A stretch of DNA of 64,000 nt from Avoscillospira sp045580485 (GTDB lineage: Bacteria > Bacillota > Clostridia > Oscillospirales > Oscillospiraceae), in assembly GCA_045580485.1 (NCBI GenBank), contig JAZNNW010000145.1, forward strand, positions 1-64,000, given 5' to 3'. The position numbers and the translations under genes are program-made. This document shows, in pieces, positions 51,201-59,024 of this stretch. The stretch's first letter is position 1; each line of letters opens with the position of its first letter. The notes below the pieces were generated by a model that saw only the letters and a list, made by a program, of their open reading frames with translations, ran no database searches and was not told where the DNA came from.

Positions 51201-54200
51201 AGACTGATCCTTTCGGCGATCCGGTTATCGTGACAATCGCACCCGACCAACCGCGTTTCAACTACGACGGAACCATCGGACCGGCGCACTTTGTTAACAT
51301 GTACGGATTCAGCAATGCGAATAATTGGCTGGAGACACTGTTCAAAAATAGTGCGGTTATATACCTGAACAAAGAAAAAATCAACACCGAACTTGATTCG
51401 CATCTGGCCCAAATCATAGCTGGGCATTGTGCGAAGTACGGTGTTGATTACAACCGTATTATACGCACGAAAGACCCGACTGTCAACCCCGGACAGAGAA
51501 GATTCTCAATCAGCGAAGAGACCGGCTACGAGGAAGGCAGCACCGAAGACTATGTGATGAAACTGATTAAGGCTGGCTCGGTGGATGATGCTATCACGCA
51601 CCTGAAGCAGTGGGCAGAGGATTACCAATCCGGAAAGCTGACGCTCTCTGCGGAAGACGAGGCTCTCGCCAGTAAGCTCCTCAGCTACAAGTTCGTCACC
51701 GAAGAAGAGGCTGCGGAGAACAGGAAGAAACTTGATGAGCTGATTGAGCGGTATGGTAAGCTCAAGACCAGCGCAAATGCGAGAAGTCCTATGAACCTGC
51801 CGAAGAAACTCGATGCACTGATCGGCGTATCCAAGTATGCTCAGACCATTGCCGAGGACCCCGGTACTCCCGAGTGGATGCGAGAGGAAATCCAAAAGGC
51901 TATCCTCAATGGGGACGCAGGCTTCACGCACGAAATCATCTCCGACAAGAGAGCTATGGGTTATCTCGAAAAGATGCGTGAGGAGAAGGGCGACAACATC
52001 GTTGAGCTGATGAGGGTGTGGGACGGCGTTCTCGAAAACAGTAGCGACAAGCTGCTCATCAAGAAGGGCGATATTGCTCTCGGTGAATATCTGTACACGC
52101 AGGCCATCAAACGCGGCGATGTCCCGGCAGCCATGAAGCTGGTCGCCGAGCTGTCGGCAATCGGCACTCAGGCAGGTCGGACACTCCAGGCTATGCAGAT
52201 GTTGAGCAAGATGACCCCCGCCGGTCAGCTGTACTACCTGCAAAAAGCCGTTGACCGCATGAACTCGAAGAACGTCAAGAAGCGGTCTAAGATGTCCAAG
52301 GATGAGGTCAAGAAACTCAATGACCTGAAGGCACAGCAGCACCAAGCTGAACTCGCCCTGGAAGAAGCCGAGGCCAATCATGCAGAGGCTCTTGAGATCC
52401 TCGAAAAGACCAAAGCCACATTGGGCGAGGCACAGAGCGCAAATTCTGCTACAAAGCAGGCCGAGGCTGAAACCCGCCGGGCTGAAAAGCAGTTGCAGAA
52501 AATCCTCGATGCCCTGGACAAGGTTGACTCTGAGGTTATGATGGCTGAGTCCGAGGGTGTGCAGGGACAGCTTGAGGAAGTGAAGGCTCTGGAAGCCGAT
52601 GTCCGCCGTGCTGAGAAGCAGTTGGAAGCCACCAAGAAGCGGTTGGCCGATAAGGATGTTGAAGCCATCAGGAAAAAGTCCTTCGCTACCAAGGCTGAAC
52701 TGGAAAAGGTCAAGGCCCTGGAAGCCGAAGCTAAGAAGGCCGAAGCGGATCTCCGCCGTGCCGAAAAGCAGTTGGACGCTGCTAAGGAACGCCTGAGCAA
52801 GCACGACATCGACGGCGCGAAGACCAAGCTCGCCGAGACCCGGGAGCAGATTGACCATTTCAAATCCTTGGAAGCGGATGTAAAGAAAGTGGAAGCTGTG
52901 CTCGAACGGGCGGAAGCTCGACTGAATGAACTCACCGAGGACTGGGAGGCTTCTGCCGAGGACCGTGCCAAGGTTGTCGCCGATCTCGCTGCGGTGAGAG
53001 ACGCAATCCGAGAGGCCTACGAACAGAGAGCCGATTTCCGAAAGCTCAAGGAGAAGCTGAAGCGAGCCACCGCAACTCTGGAACGGCTGAACACCGAATG
53101 GGTGACGATGAAGCCCGAGCGCGAGAGAACTGAGGCACAAATCGAAGCGATGGAGAGACGAGTGGCGGAACTCAAAGCAGAGCAAGCCACCCGTCAAGGC
53201 GAACTCAATGCCATCAGAAAAGCCGTGGCAGAGTTCAATGGGGATATCGAAGAGCGGAACAGTAAGAAACGTTGGTGGGGTCGTAGGACCAATCTCATCA
53301 CCATCAACACTGGCCTCGCTGAGGCTCTGCTGAACGCGAAGACCGAGAAAGAAATGGAGGATGCAAAGAAAGCAATCATCCAGGACATCGCCGAGCAGAC
53401 ACCGGTCACACTTATGGAGATGTGGAACACTTGGCGATATGTGGCTATGCTGCTTAATCCCCCGACTCACCTCCGAAACATCGGCTCCAACATCGCAATG
53501 GCAGCCACCGCACTGGTCAAGGATATCACAGGAGCCAGTCTCGAAGGCGGTGTGATGTTGGCAGAAAAAGTAGCTAATGGGATTGCAAAAGAAAAGGTGG
53601 AGTGGGACTACCGCACTAAGCATCTCGGTGAGGCTCTACTGAACATTACCTATGCGCTCTCCCTCGGCAAGGTGAAAGCCGATAAATACATCAAATTCGC
53701 GGCAGAGGATGCCAAGGAAATGAAAGAGGTGTTGACCGGCGGGGGCAAGCACAACCCTGCCGATCTGATAAGAGATGCTCGAAAGATTTTCCAGTCGAAG
53801 TTGGGTGTGTTAGGCAAGCCGCTTGACTGGCTGTCGAATGCAAACAGTAAGGCACTGGAATGGGAAGACTGGCTGTTCTTGAACGCCAACTACACCCGTG
53901 CTTTGAGCCAGTATCTCGCCGCACACAAGGCGGATGTAGCCACGTTGACCAGTACCCCCGAAGGTATAGACCTCCTGGGCAAGGGTCGCCAGTGGGCAGT
54001 CAAAGAGGCTCTGGAAGCCACCTTCCGCGATGCTTCCGCAGTAGCAAGTGCGCTGAACCGTTTGGAACATTCCAATGTGGTTTTCGGCTTCATCGTTGGC
54101 GGCGTCATGCCGTATAAGAAAACGCCTATCAACATCCTCAAGCGTGGCGTTGAGTACAGCCCCGCAGGTGTTGTCAACACCATCAGGCAGATGACCAAAG

Positions 54201-55648
54201 ATGAAGATGCTGCGGCCTATACGATCGACGCTTTGGCGAAAACCATTACCGGCACGGGACTTGCTGCCCTTGGCTTCCTGCTGGCGCGGTGGGGTCTGCT
54301 CCGTGCGCTTGGTAGCGATGATGAGAAGGAGCGTGAGTTCGAAGAACTGCAAGGTAAGCAACAGTATTCGCTCCAACTACAGAACGGAGGAAGCTATACC
54401 GTGGAGTGGGTATCGCCCGCAGCTATGCCCATGCTATCCGGTGCGCTGTACTACGAGACCATTACCGAAGGTAAGAACGACCTTACTCTCGGTGAGTTCA
54501 GCGAGGTGCTTTTGAACCTTGCCAGTCCGATGTTCCACATGTCCTTGATCGATGGCCTTAATAGGACATTGTCGGCAGTTAAGTATGCTGAGGAGGACCG
54601 AGAGGTCCCGGCCATTCTAGGTGCGATAACCACCAGTTATTTAGGACAGGCCGTTCCTTCCTTCGCTAAGAAAATAGCGCGTATCGTAGATGACACCCGC
54701 CGAACAGTCTACATCGATAAAAACAGCGACGTCCCTGTGGAAGCACAGAGGGCTTTGCAGAACTTTACCAAGGATTTCCGTGGAGACAATGCCGCCCCGT
54801 ACATCGATGCTTGGGGTAGAACTGATACGGAGAGCCGCTTTTGGGTTCGCCTCGTGGAGAACCTCTTTTCTCCCGGTTACTATGAGATGAGCGAAACCTC
54901 TGCAATGGAGGAGGAACTGAACCGACTCTACAAGGCGACCGGCGAAAGCAGTGTCCTCCCGAAGTCTGTGCCAAAGTATTTCAATGTGGACAAGGTTCGC
55001 CTTGACCTCTCTCAGAAAGAGTGGGTACGCTACCAGACTGTTGCAGGACAGGGCGCGTATGAACTGCTGACCCGACTGACAAACAGTAGGGCCTACCGAA
55101 GCCTCACCGATGAGCAGAAGGTTTTAGCTGTCAAAGACGTCTACACCTACGCCAACGAGAAAGGCAAGGACGCCGCGGTGTCCGAGTACAGCATCACCGA
55201 GTCGTGGGTCGCCAAGGCAGACAAACTGGCGGACAGCGGCGTCAGTGTAGAGGAGTACATCGTGCAGTCCCGCATCTCCAAGGACTCGGGCGAACACAAC
55301 ATCACCGATGTACTGGGAATGGAATGGCTCGAGGATAAAGACAAGGCGCTCCTTATCGCCGACGGGTACGCTAAGAAACTCACCAAGAACACTTTTACCG
55401 ATCCAAATCGGACGGGCTACGAGTACACGCTGACCGATGAGCAGGTCAGCCAATACACCTCCCACTACGATGAGCTGTGGTTGAAGGAATACACTGCCCT
55501 CATCAGCAGCACTCGGTTCAAGCGATCCAAGCTCGACGAGCAGACCGAGATGATCTATGCACTCCGAGCAGAAGTCGCAGATGACACCCGGAAGTGGATG
55601 GCACGATACCTCAGACAGAAGGGTATCCGATCAACGAAGAAAGAGTAA
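45251..55648 (+). CDS. Giant polyvalent ejection protein (3,465 aa)
   Basis: Single 10.4-kb frame; ATG 45251 chosen because ATG 45242 touches the AAAGGAGG. Domain order (approximate residues): duplicated LQYVREDGS modules (1-80); coiled coils (130-440); hydrophobic region (557-653); zincin metallopeptidase with HELTHH (about 1175) and EDEVACDF (about 1250); GNAT-like domain (1480-1530); barnase/EndoU-like nuclease domain (1665-1775, KPIDLIIRNSDG to VRQWHYFVNDI); MuF-C-like domain (1880-2080, RRLPEYIQQPLALFKS); very long coiled coil (2340-2670); hydrophobic segments near 2720-2770 and 2940-3020; C-terminal domain. This is the polyvalent-protein class delivered into the host with phage DNA, where the enzymes may counter defences. 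Confidence 0.88.
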   Translation: MALVWDKDGKLQYVREDGSIAASSTVSRITKPQTPTPTPTPDTAPAQTRGLQFAEDGRLQYIRKDGSVAATSSVSRFDNAFTIDRTAVSFTNWMHGLDTFSRQVNDSYSTRDGKYQTPGAMKTSQKQTRDRIAEMQKQSKQYRDYFTKSKDRYGGEAYSQILAALDEADRYLESVRGDLNSEYSYWTQWATEEDYNDFLRVSQLDVGASKEKVAQMEETLHGLEDKVTYYYGLEDFYTTQGEAEKAEDARRKREAIQAHLKTLEPTRKRIDALNKDIASAEQMAESNRLRGLDVNTLRADVGSWETELQTVEEQITALHKQVSMYNNSNMLDKAQEAQKRLEAAYTKRNELKDKLASTGSDLVQLEKMQENGAYKQLMFEADFEEFSGKGAAVANNRAADARNHPERFAGKADEAEEGKRYVSYVHHAEDSTDAAEHNREALDKEANKARANSGDDLFLYMTEDEFGIYNYLLAKEGTKSANKYFKSIKERLSYRKAEGISAEVDGKLERLGLSFNAGLTQFGHGIAQLFTKEQLPMSATQIAAQMEQGDMSGFEKIVNQATTTVANMLPSILVSAVTAGFGAPAALAGAVGSAAMGLSAGGNYYSEALNYYSPEKARQISFVVGASEGALQYLLGGIGGLGGITDDVLLAKTTGIGNAVGRLFARGAIKLGSEITEEELQAFLEPLFRKMILREDYDAPTWQEVVETALVTAISTGLLEGGNVIKAEVDYARYGEMLLETQKEASRLGEVLANTPDSSTAHKLALELESEFVANKKLDPAELGRLWVLYGQEIRTVEDTEKDKAAAEAVLRNVRAKGAETATLENMAKSEDADTAEYGVSKMAHKDTPMVSPVAQRLMNMGVKGDTAVEQADLINRIAYGPKLSKNEVDAILPKILLSNEAVRTVFSEATGKNVAAGDVKTNAQKRQVIRSAAEVAKAKEDTAEAERARKAAVEAERAKQEAVQRAEQRQAQAQAMSDLEEGAYVQHVLNMAGQAIAREETKFNGETIVFEDGSTLTLPEFEKAFRASIPNAPAQDIVTAFRERQTLNMMGRKLPGSASSFAVDPDAIQRYNRSKAESEKRDSIEDKDNRSVVKTDAAGRTEAGRAKERELTLKRLNSWASKYGVTVKVQSPDGEVLHGMDNGYYDAATKTIVLNAERATNQYLMTYYFVHELTHHAQKLDKSVKDGLTTDLIKAMRDPSISAILARPEFFGIGDVDSIIDRTRKRYAKAYRETGRNVNLLDKPNFIEDEVACDFMMKAIGDRTLLDTLAGVEPSAHRGLISIVREFLKSAKKTDPGVKEARRLIDRLRASLDEAQNRRLQKPENDDTIKSNEHEVRHSVERNEEGSDYRGRQDPGRTGTGSHGPENYRSREGLGVLGRGDLGRHESLVIPKETRSIMNEKGIPDIGLIETDDRSAFSVALETAKTANPNGGMVDSQSVESLSQNGARVFMRPGGGAGVAVEADGNIVGVFKNPDILKAGRSVYDLLYSALAQGGNHLDCYATYAKHDLSSKYAQFGFEPVAWLEFNREFAPDDWNYEKWGEPDVVMWVHNGDTVEDIISREEPYRVWTKEDIHTLPKFEDYDEAKAYQNKVREQQKANHPGKGSLEAVEENKNTAAESGEKRYSFEGYDEETGRGIYRSNFPKGTPKAAKAERILWYIQNVWSKKPIDLIIRNSDGSTRRIKAQFDPDYSADKNVRTDASKLMGGNRHGTAAEQRVTLDLADDYYRIASEANYNYSKDETGKGNSTHKDVRQWHYFVNDIMFQEQESDTLEPYRVTVNVKERPDGEFVYSFNAERQKEDQSTRQTLHADVNQVGDTDQANARSSNTRILQDRENVKTPKRHSISEDSVGKQLTTDTNPTSHPDIRYSLDWGEQLDRLIVGDIDQTLKPLGNLKSVLYVLPEPTAILQQIDLSDLALVTTQKHARQMLEQRKIVNGKVLNPHAHQLSEAQVRRLPEYIQQPLALFKSDPKSKSRGGVVILTAETDPFGDPVIVTIAPDQPRFNYDGTIGPAHFVNMYGFSNANNWLETLFKNSAVIYLNKEKINTELDSHLAQIIAGHCAKYGVDYNRIIRTKDPTVNPGQRRFSISEETGYEEGSTEDYVMKLIKAGSVDDAITHLKQWAEDYQSGKLTLSAEDEALASKLLSYKFVTEEEAAENRKKLDELIERYGKLKTSANARSPMNLPKKLDALIGVSKYAQTIAEDPGTPEWMREEIQKAILNGDAGFTHEIISDKRAMGYLEKMREEKGDNIVELMRVWDGVLENSSDKLLIKKGDIALGEYLYTQAIKRGDVPAAMKLVAELSAIGTQAGRTLQAMQMLSKMTPAGQLYYLQKAVDRMNSKNVKKRSKMSKDEVKKLNDLKAQQHQAELALEEAEANHAEALEILEKTKATLGEAQSANSATKQAEAETRRAEKQLQKILDALDKVDSEVMMAESEGVQGQLEEVKALEADVRRAEKQLEATKKRLADKDVEAIRKKSFATKAELEKVKALEAEAKKAEADLRRAEKQLDAAKERLSKHDIDGAKTKLAETREQIDHFKSLEADVKKVEAVLERAEARLNELTEDWEASAEDRAKVVADLAAVRDAIREAYEQRADFRKLKEKLKRATATLERLNTEWVTMKPERERTEAQIEAMERRVAELKAEQATRQGELNAIRKAVAEFNGDIEERNSKKRWWGRRTNLITINTGLAEALLNAKTEKEMEDAKKAIIQDIAEQTPVTLMEMWNTWRYVAMLLNPPTHLRNIGSNIAMAATALVKDITGASLEGGVMLAEKVANGIAKEKVEWDYRTKHLGEALLNITYALSLGKVKADKYIKFAAEDAKEMKEVLTGGGKHNPADLIRDARKIFQSKLGVLGKPLDWLSNANSKALEWEDWLFLNANYTRALSQYLAAHKADVATLTSTPEGIDLLGKGRQWAVKEALEATFRDASAVASALNRLEHSNVVFGFIVGGVMPYKKTPINILKRGVEYSPAGVVNTIRQMTKDEDAAAYTIDALAKTITGTGLAALGFLLARWGLLRALGSDDEKEREFEELQGKQQYSLQLQNGGSYTVEWVSPAAMPMLSGALYYETITEGKNDLTLGEFSEVLLNLASPMFHMSLIDGLNRTLSAVKYAEEDREVPAILGAITTSYLGQAVPSFAKKIARIVDDTRRTVYIDKNSDVPVEAQRALQNFTKDFRGDNAAPYIDAWGRTDTESRFWVRLVENLFSPGYYEMSETSAMEEELNRLYKATGESSVLPKSVPKYFNVDKVRLDLSQKEWVRYQTVAGQGAYELLTRLTNSRAYRSLTDEQKVLAVKDVYTYANEKGKDAAVSEYSITESWVAKADKLADSGVSVEEYIVQSRISKDSGEHNITDVLGMEWLEDKDKALLIADGYAKKLTKNTFTDPNRTGYEYTLTDEQVSQYTSHYDELWLKEYTALISSTRFKRSKLDEQTEMIYALRAEVADDTRKWMARYLRQKGIRSTKKE

Positions 55649-55661
55649 CCCTTAAACGCAC

Positions 55662-55710
55662 TAAGCCCCGGAACATTGATAAGCTGTTTCGGGGCTTAAT
55701 TTTATTTTAT
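55662..55710 (+). terminator. Terminator after the giant gene
   Basis: TAAGCCCCGgAACA ... TGTTtCGGGGCTTA followed by ATTTTATTTTAT. Its leader taacccttaaacgcactaag is repeated at 56532. Confidence 0.9.
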
Positions 55711-55751
55711 CTTAAGGTAGCATCATTCGTACCGGTGTGTTATTATATCTT

Positions 55752-55785
<34 letters not shown>

Positions 55786-55808
55786 AAATCTTTTGTGTGG
55801 GGGGCCCT

Positions 55809-56534
55809 ATGAGTACTTTTCTGACCGTAGTTTATGTTGTTGCAAGTATATATGTGTTGGCTATGATTGCCACTTTTCTTACCAGCGTTAGGGAGTACGG
55901 AGGCATTGCTGGTATAGTCGAGGCTCCAATCGTAAATAAGCTCACGCCTATACTTCTGCTCCTTTGTTTGGTTATAGCCCCTGTTGAATTGTACTGCGAT
56001 ATTGTAACGAGGGTTCCAGAGACAACCTACAAAATTAACGGCATTCTTGAGATAGAGGGAGACGGTAATTCCTACTCCGTTCCTATGAAGGTCGATTATT
56101 TTGTTGATGTAGAATATACGTCTGATGACAAACACGATTATCTATTTGACGGCGGGGATTTTATGGAAGTGAACGCGGAAGGTGTGTTTCTTGTACTTGA
56201 TGTAACGTCCCCGGCCAAGATAAGTGTCCCCAATTTTATATTTGAGGGCATAGACTATCCTGAGACCGTCGAGAGTAATAAGACGTACGCGGTCGACGTG
56301 TACGGTGTCTATATAGACAGGTACGACAGACACGGAGACCCTGAGACCACATACGGCTACGCGGATGGTACCTTGAAAATTCCACCGCTAACACGTGAGA
56401 ATTTGGGTATTAGCATTGAAGATCAGATGGCTTCCATAAGTATAATGGGGTATGCTGAACACGCTGTTGTATTTGTGCTTTCTGCGGTGTGCTTGCTCCT
56501 GTACTGGTGGTCTCGAAAAGCGCGGGAAGATTAA
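55809..56534 (+). CDS. Membrane protein encoded by a moron, possible exclusion protein
   Basis: 241 aa from ATG 55809. Two N-terminal transmembrane helices (TVVYVVASIYVLAMIATFLT; LTPILLLLCLVIAPVELYCD), an extracytoplasmic beta-rich domain (about 70-210), and a C-terminal helix (HAVVFVLSAVCLLLYWW). AT-richer than the giant gene. Lies between two copies of the same terminator, the hallmark of a moron acquired by duplication of the flanking terminator. Expression in the lysogen and a superinfection-exclusion role are inference. Confidence 0.75.
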   Translation: MSTFLTVVYVVASIYVLAMIATFLTSVREYGGIAGIVEAPIVNKLTPILLLLCLVIAPVELYCDIVTRVPETTYKINGILEIEGDGNSYSVPMKVDYFVDVEYTSDDKHDYLFDGGDFMEVNAEGVFLVLDVTSPAKISVPNFIFEGIDYPETVESNKTYAVDVYGVYIDRYDRHGDPETTYGYADGTLKIPPLTRENLGISIEDQMASISIMGYAEHAVVFVLSAVCLLLYWWSRKARED

Positions 56535-56550
56535 CCCCTAAACGCACTAA

Positions 56551-56593
56551 GCCCCGGAACAGCGATGAGTTGTTCCGGGGCAAATTCTTTTTG
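56551..56593 (+). terminator. Terminator after the moron, duplicate of the one at 55662
   Basis: GCCCCGGAACA / TGTTCCGGGGC followed by aaattctttttgtc. The 30 bases taacccctaaacgcactaag plus gccccggaaca (56532-56561) match 55646-55675 with one mismatch. Confidence 0.9.
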
Positions 56594-56607
56594 TCTACTC
56601 CCTGCTC

Positions 56608-56621
56608 TTGTAGGCTGGCAC
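56608..56621. repeat. Inverted third copy of the 45-bp repeat core
   Basis: ttgtaggctggcac, the reverse complement of gtgccagcctacaa at 3389-3402 and 4735-4748. Lies about 120 bp inside the right attachment site. Confidence 0.55.
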
Positions 56622-56741
56622 GGTGTTCAAAAGTTGTAAATCAGTTGTTGATGTTGTAAGTTTTTGAAAAAATCATATTATCGTGAAACCCTTGCACTGC
56701 AACGGTTTCACCACCTTTGTGTTGTGTTTTGCTTAGTGATG

Positions 56742-56757
56742 CAACTGTCTTGTCACC
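56742..56757. other. attR: Attachment site, right prophage end
   Basis: Second exact copy of caactgtcttgtcacc. Immediately inside are the shared 17-mer tgatgttgtaagttttt (56649-56665) and an inverted repeat gtgaaacc/ggtttcac (56683-56712). Outside is bacterial sequence with a hairpin. Confidence 0.85.
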
Positions 56758-56784
56758 TCGCCGAGAGAAAATTCGGCGAGGTGA
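56755..56784. other. Strong hairpin beside the attachment core
   Basis: CACCTCGCCGA / TCGGCGAGGTG, 11-bp perfect stem with an 8-nt loop. On the minus strand it follows the 55-aa gene but has no T tract, so it is a weak terminator or a structural element of the bacterial attachment site. Confidence 0.6.
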
Positions 56785-56792
56785 TGGGGTTC

Positions 56793-56960
56793 TTAGCCCT
56801 TGCGCATGGAGTCCATCATTTTGCCTGCTTCCTGCTTGATGGTCTGTGCGGCATCATCAGCCAGTCGGTAGGCTTCGGAGTGCTTCGGCAGCATCAGAAC
56901 TGCTGCTGCGCCTGCTGCCATGCTCAGACCCACTGTGGCGATCAGAGATTTTACCTGCAT
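56793..56960 (-). CDS. 55-aa hydrophobic host protein
   Basis: MQVKSLIATVGLSMAAGAAA then VLMLPKHSEAYRLADDAAQT; ATG at 56960 with GGGAGG upstream. One N-terminal transmembrane helix or signal anchor followed by an amphipathic alanine/lysine helix, like YtxH-type or small envelope-stress proteins. Before integration it would have been the neighbour upstream of the nicotinate phosphoribosyltransferase gene. Confidence 0.75.
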   Translation of the reverse strand: MQVKSLIATVGLSMAAGAAAVLMLPKHSEAYRLADDAAQTIKQEAGKMMDSMRKG

Positions 56961-57030
56961 CGTTCATCCCTCCCGGATTAGTTTATGCAAAATTCAAAAA
57001 TCAACAATGTTCATTTTTCGGCAGTTGTGT

Positions 57031-57036
57031 TATAAT
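57031..57036 (+). promoter_or_regulatory. -10 element of the histidine phosphatase gene
   Basis: Perfect TATAAT 27 bases before the ATG at 57063; no convincing -35 (TGTTCA 17 nt upstream). Confidence 0.5.
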
Positions 57037-57062
57037 CAAGAAAAAACAAAAGAGGCAAGGCT

Positions 57063-58055
57063 ATGACTACAATTTATTTAATTCGCCATGCAGAAGCAGA
57101 AGGCAATCTCTATCGCCGGATGCACGGACATACGGACGGTATGATCACACCCAACGGTATGGATCAGATCCGGGCTTTGGCAAAACGATTTGAGGATATC
57201 CATGTGGATGCCTGCTATGCCAGCGACCTGCTCCGTACCCGTACCACGGCACAGGCAGTCTATGTTCCTAAGAACCTGCCCCTCCATACAGATCCCCGTT
57301 TCCGTGAAATCAATGTTGGAGTCTGGGAGGATAGGCTGTTCGGTCAGCTCTATGTAGAGGAACCGGAAACCATGCAATGCTTTATCAAAGAGCCTACCAG
57401 GTTCCAGGTGAAGGACAGCGAACCTTTTATGACTTACACCGGTCGTTTTCTGGAAGCCATGAAAGAAAAGGCAGAGCAGCATGATGGTGAGGCCATAGCC
57501 ATAGTCACCCATTCTGTGGTTTTGCAGGGTGTGGTTATGCGCCTTTATCCGGAGAAGCCCTTGGGCTTGTGCCCCAATACCGGTGTGACCAAAATCGAGT
57601 ACGAAAACGGCGAATACCGGCTTGTCTATCTGTACGATGGCAGCCATCTGGAAGGATTAGGAGGGAGCATAGGAGGCAAGGGTTTGTTCAAAGCACCTCT
57701 GTGGTATGTTCCCGGTGCAGCAGCTGTGGAAGATCTGGAACCGCCAAAGGCAGAGGCGCTTTATACAGCACTGGCAGAAAAAGAACCTGTTGGCGTGATT
57801 GCTTTGGATTCTGTTGATGAAAAAACAGGCCGGGTATCTTATTTGGGTCTTATATCCCGTTTCCGAGGACAGAGAATGGCAGCCCAGCTGCTGGGAAAAG
57901 CTGTGTGGCATTTCCGGGAACAGGGCAAGGAAAAACTTGTCATTGAAAGACCGGAAAACGGCTGTCTGGACAAACTCCTTTCCCAGATGCAGCTGAAACC
58001 GGATGAAAACGGACTTTGCACCATGGATCTCTGCCGTCAGATGTGGCCTTTGTAA
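57063..58055 (+). CDS. Histidine phosphatase fused to a GNAT-like domain
   Basis: 330 aa. Residues 1-190 are a histidine phosphatase/phosphoglycerate mutase-like domain: IYLIRHAEAEGN (RHG-type catalytic His), YASDLLRTRTTAQ, REINVGVWED and VTHSVVLQG with the second catalytic His. Residues about 225-330 (VGVIALDSVDEKTGRVSYLG then LISRFRGQRMAAQLLGKAVW) have the acetyl-CoA loop pattern RGQRMAAQL of GNAT acetyltransferases. The fusion suggests coupled dephosphorylation and acetylation of a small metabolite; substrate unknown. Confidence 0.88.
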   Translation: MTTIYLIRHAEAEGNLYRRMHGHTDGMITPNGMDQIRALAKRFEDIHVDACYASDLLRTRTTAQAVYVPKNLPLHTDPRFREINVGVWEDRLFGQLYVEEPETMQCFIKEPTRFQVKDSEPFMTYTGRFLEAMKEKAEQHDGEAIAIVTHSVVLQGVVMRLYPEKPLGLCPNTGVTKIEYENGEYRLVYLYDGSHLEGLGGSIGGKGLFKAPLWYVPGAAAVEDLEPPKAEALYTALAEKEPVGVIALDSVDEKTGRVSYLGLISRFRGQRMAAQLLGKAVWHFREQGKEKLVIERPENGCLDKLLSQMQLKPDENGLCTMDLCRQMWPL

Positions 58056-58099
58056 TATGTACAGTTCAGCCTGCGGAAATACCGCAGGCTGAATGGCAT

Positions 58100-58396
58100 T
58101 TATCGACCGCCGGTCATGCCGGTGCCGGAGCTGGCATTGCCGCCAAACATACCGCCGCCGGTGCTGTTGCCGTTGCCGGTCATGCCGCCGTTGCTGCCGC
58201 CGCCGAACATACCGCTGCCACTGCCGGTCATGCCGGTGCTGCCGGATTCATAGCCGCCGCCGTTGACTCTGCCGTTGGGGGTGGTGGAGACATTGCCGTA
58301 AGCCCGACCGTCGTCCATGGACATAGAGCCGCTGCAGGCAGTGAGGACACCGGTGAGCATCATGGCTGCCATCAGAAATGCGATCATGCGTTTCAT
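58100..58396 (-). CDS. Glycine/serine-rich lipoprotein
   Basis: 98 aa. Signal peptide MKRMIAFLMAAMMLTGVLTAC with lipobox LTAC, then a low-complexity region of GMTG/GGMFGG repeats. Ribosome site GGAGG upstream. Small surface lipoprotein of unknown function. Confidence 0.8.
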   Translation of the reverse strand: MKRMIAFLMAAMMLTGVLTACSGSMSMDDGRAYGNVSTTPNGRVNGGGYESGSTGMTGSGSGMFGGGSNGGMTGNGNSTGGGMFGGNASSGTGMTGGR

Positions 58397-58561
58397 AGAA
58401 TTTCCTCCTGCATTTTTCTTGTGCTGCGGAAATAGTATGTGTCGGCGTCATATTGTTATGCTGGAAAAAGTTGTTTTTTGACAGATTTCAATTTCTTCGA
58501 TTGATTTATGCAGGAAGACCATGTATAATATAAAAAGATTATGACACAAAGGGGAGTCACC

Positions 58562-58948
58562 ATGAAAAAACTGACTGTGAAAAAGGGCGCTGAGTGCATG
58601 GCATGTCTGGAATGTGTCCGTGCCTGCTCCAATGCTTTCTATAAGGAATTTGATCCCGACAAGTCCTGCATCCAGATCGTGGATTTCAAGGGTAAGGCCA
58701 AGCCTATGGTCTGTGTCCAGTGCGGTAAGTGCGCCACTGTTTGCGAATACGGCGCCATCACCCAGAATCCTAAGGGTGTCTATATGATCAATAAGAAGCT
58801 CTGCGTCGGCTGCGGCAAGTGCAAAGATATCTGCCCATTCCATGTTCTGGTCAAGGCAGAGGACGCACCCAACGCCTCCAAGTGCATCGCCTGCGGCATC
58901 TGCGTCAAGGCTTGCCCCATGGAGATTCTGGAAGTCGTCGAAAAGTAA
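58562..58948 (+). CDS. Four-cluster 4Fe-4S ferredoxin
   Basis: 128 aa from ATG 58562. Four CxxCxxCxxxC motifs: CMACLECVRAC, CVQCGKCATVC, CVGCGKCKDIC and CIACGICVKAC, so up to four [4Fe-4S] clusters. Acts as an electron carrier or as the electron-transfer subunit of an oxidoreductase, of HycB/CooF style. Followed by a terminator. Confidence 0.92.
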   Translation: MKKLTVKKGAECMACLECVRACSNAFYKEFDPDKSCIQIVDFKGKAKPMVCVQCGKCATVCEYGAITQNPKGVYMINKKLCVGCGKCKDICPFHVLVKAEDAPNASKCIACGICVKACPMEILEVVEK

Positions 58949-58966
58949 TACATAAACTGACTAAAA

Positions 58967-58999
58967 ATATGCGTAGAGTTACCCTCTACGCATATTTTG
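58967..58999 (+). terminator. Terminator after the ferredoxin gene
   Basis: ATATGCGTAGAG / CTCTACGCATAT with TTTTG following. Confidence 0.85.
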
Positions 59000-59024
59000 T
59001 ATATTCGGATAGGGAGTGAGCCCT

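Noticed and set aside
51506..53623. A 705-codon minus-strand frame opposite the coiled-coil part of the giant protein
   Set aside because: Leucine/serine-rich antisense of glutamate/lysine/alanine coiled-coil codons; no ribosome site.
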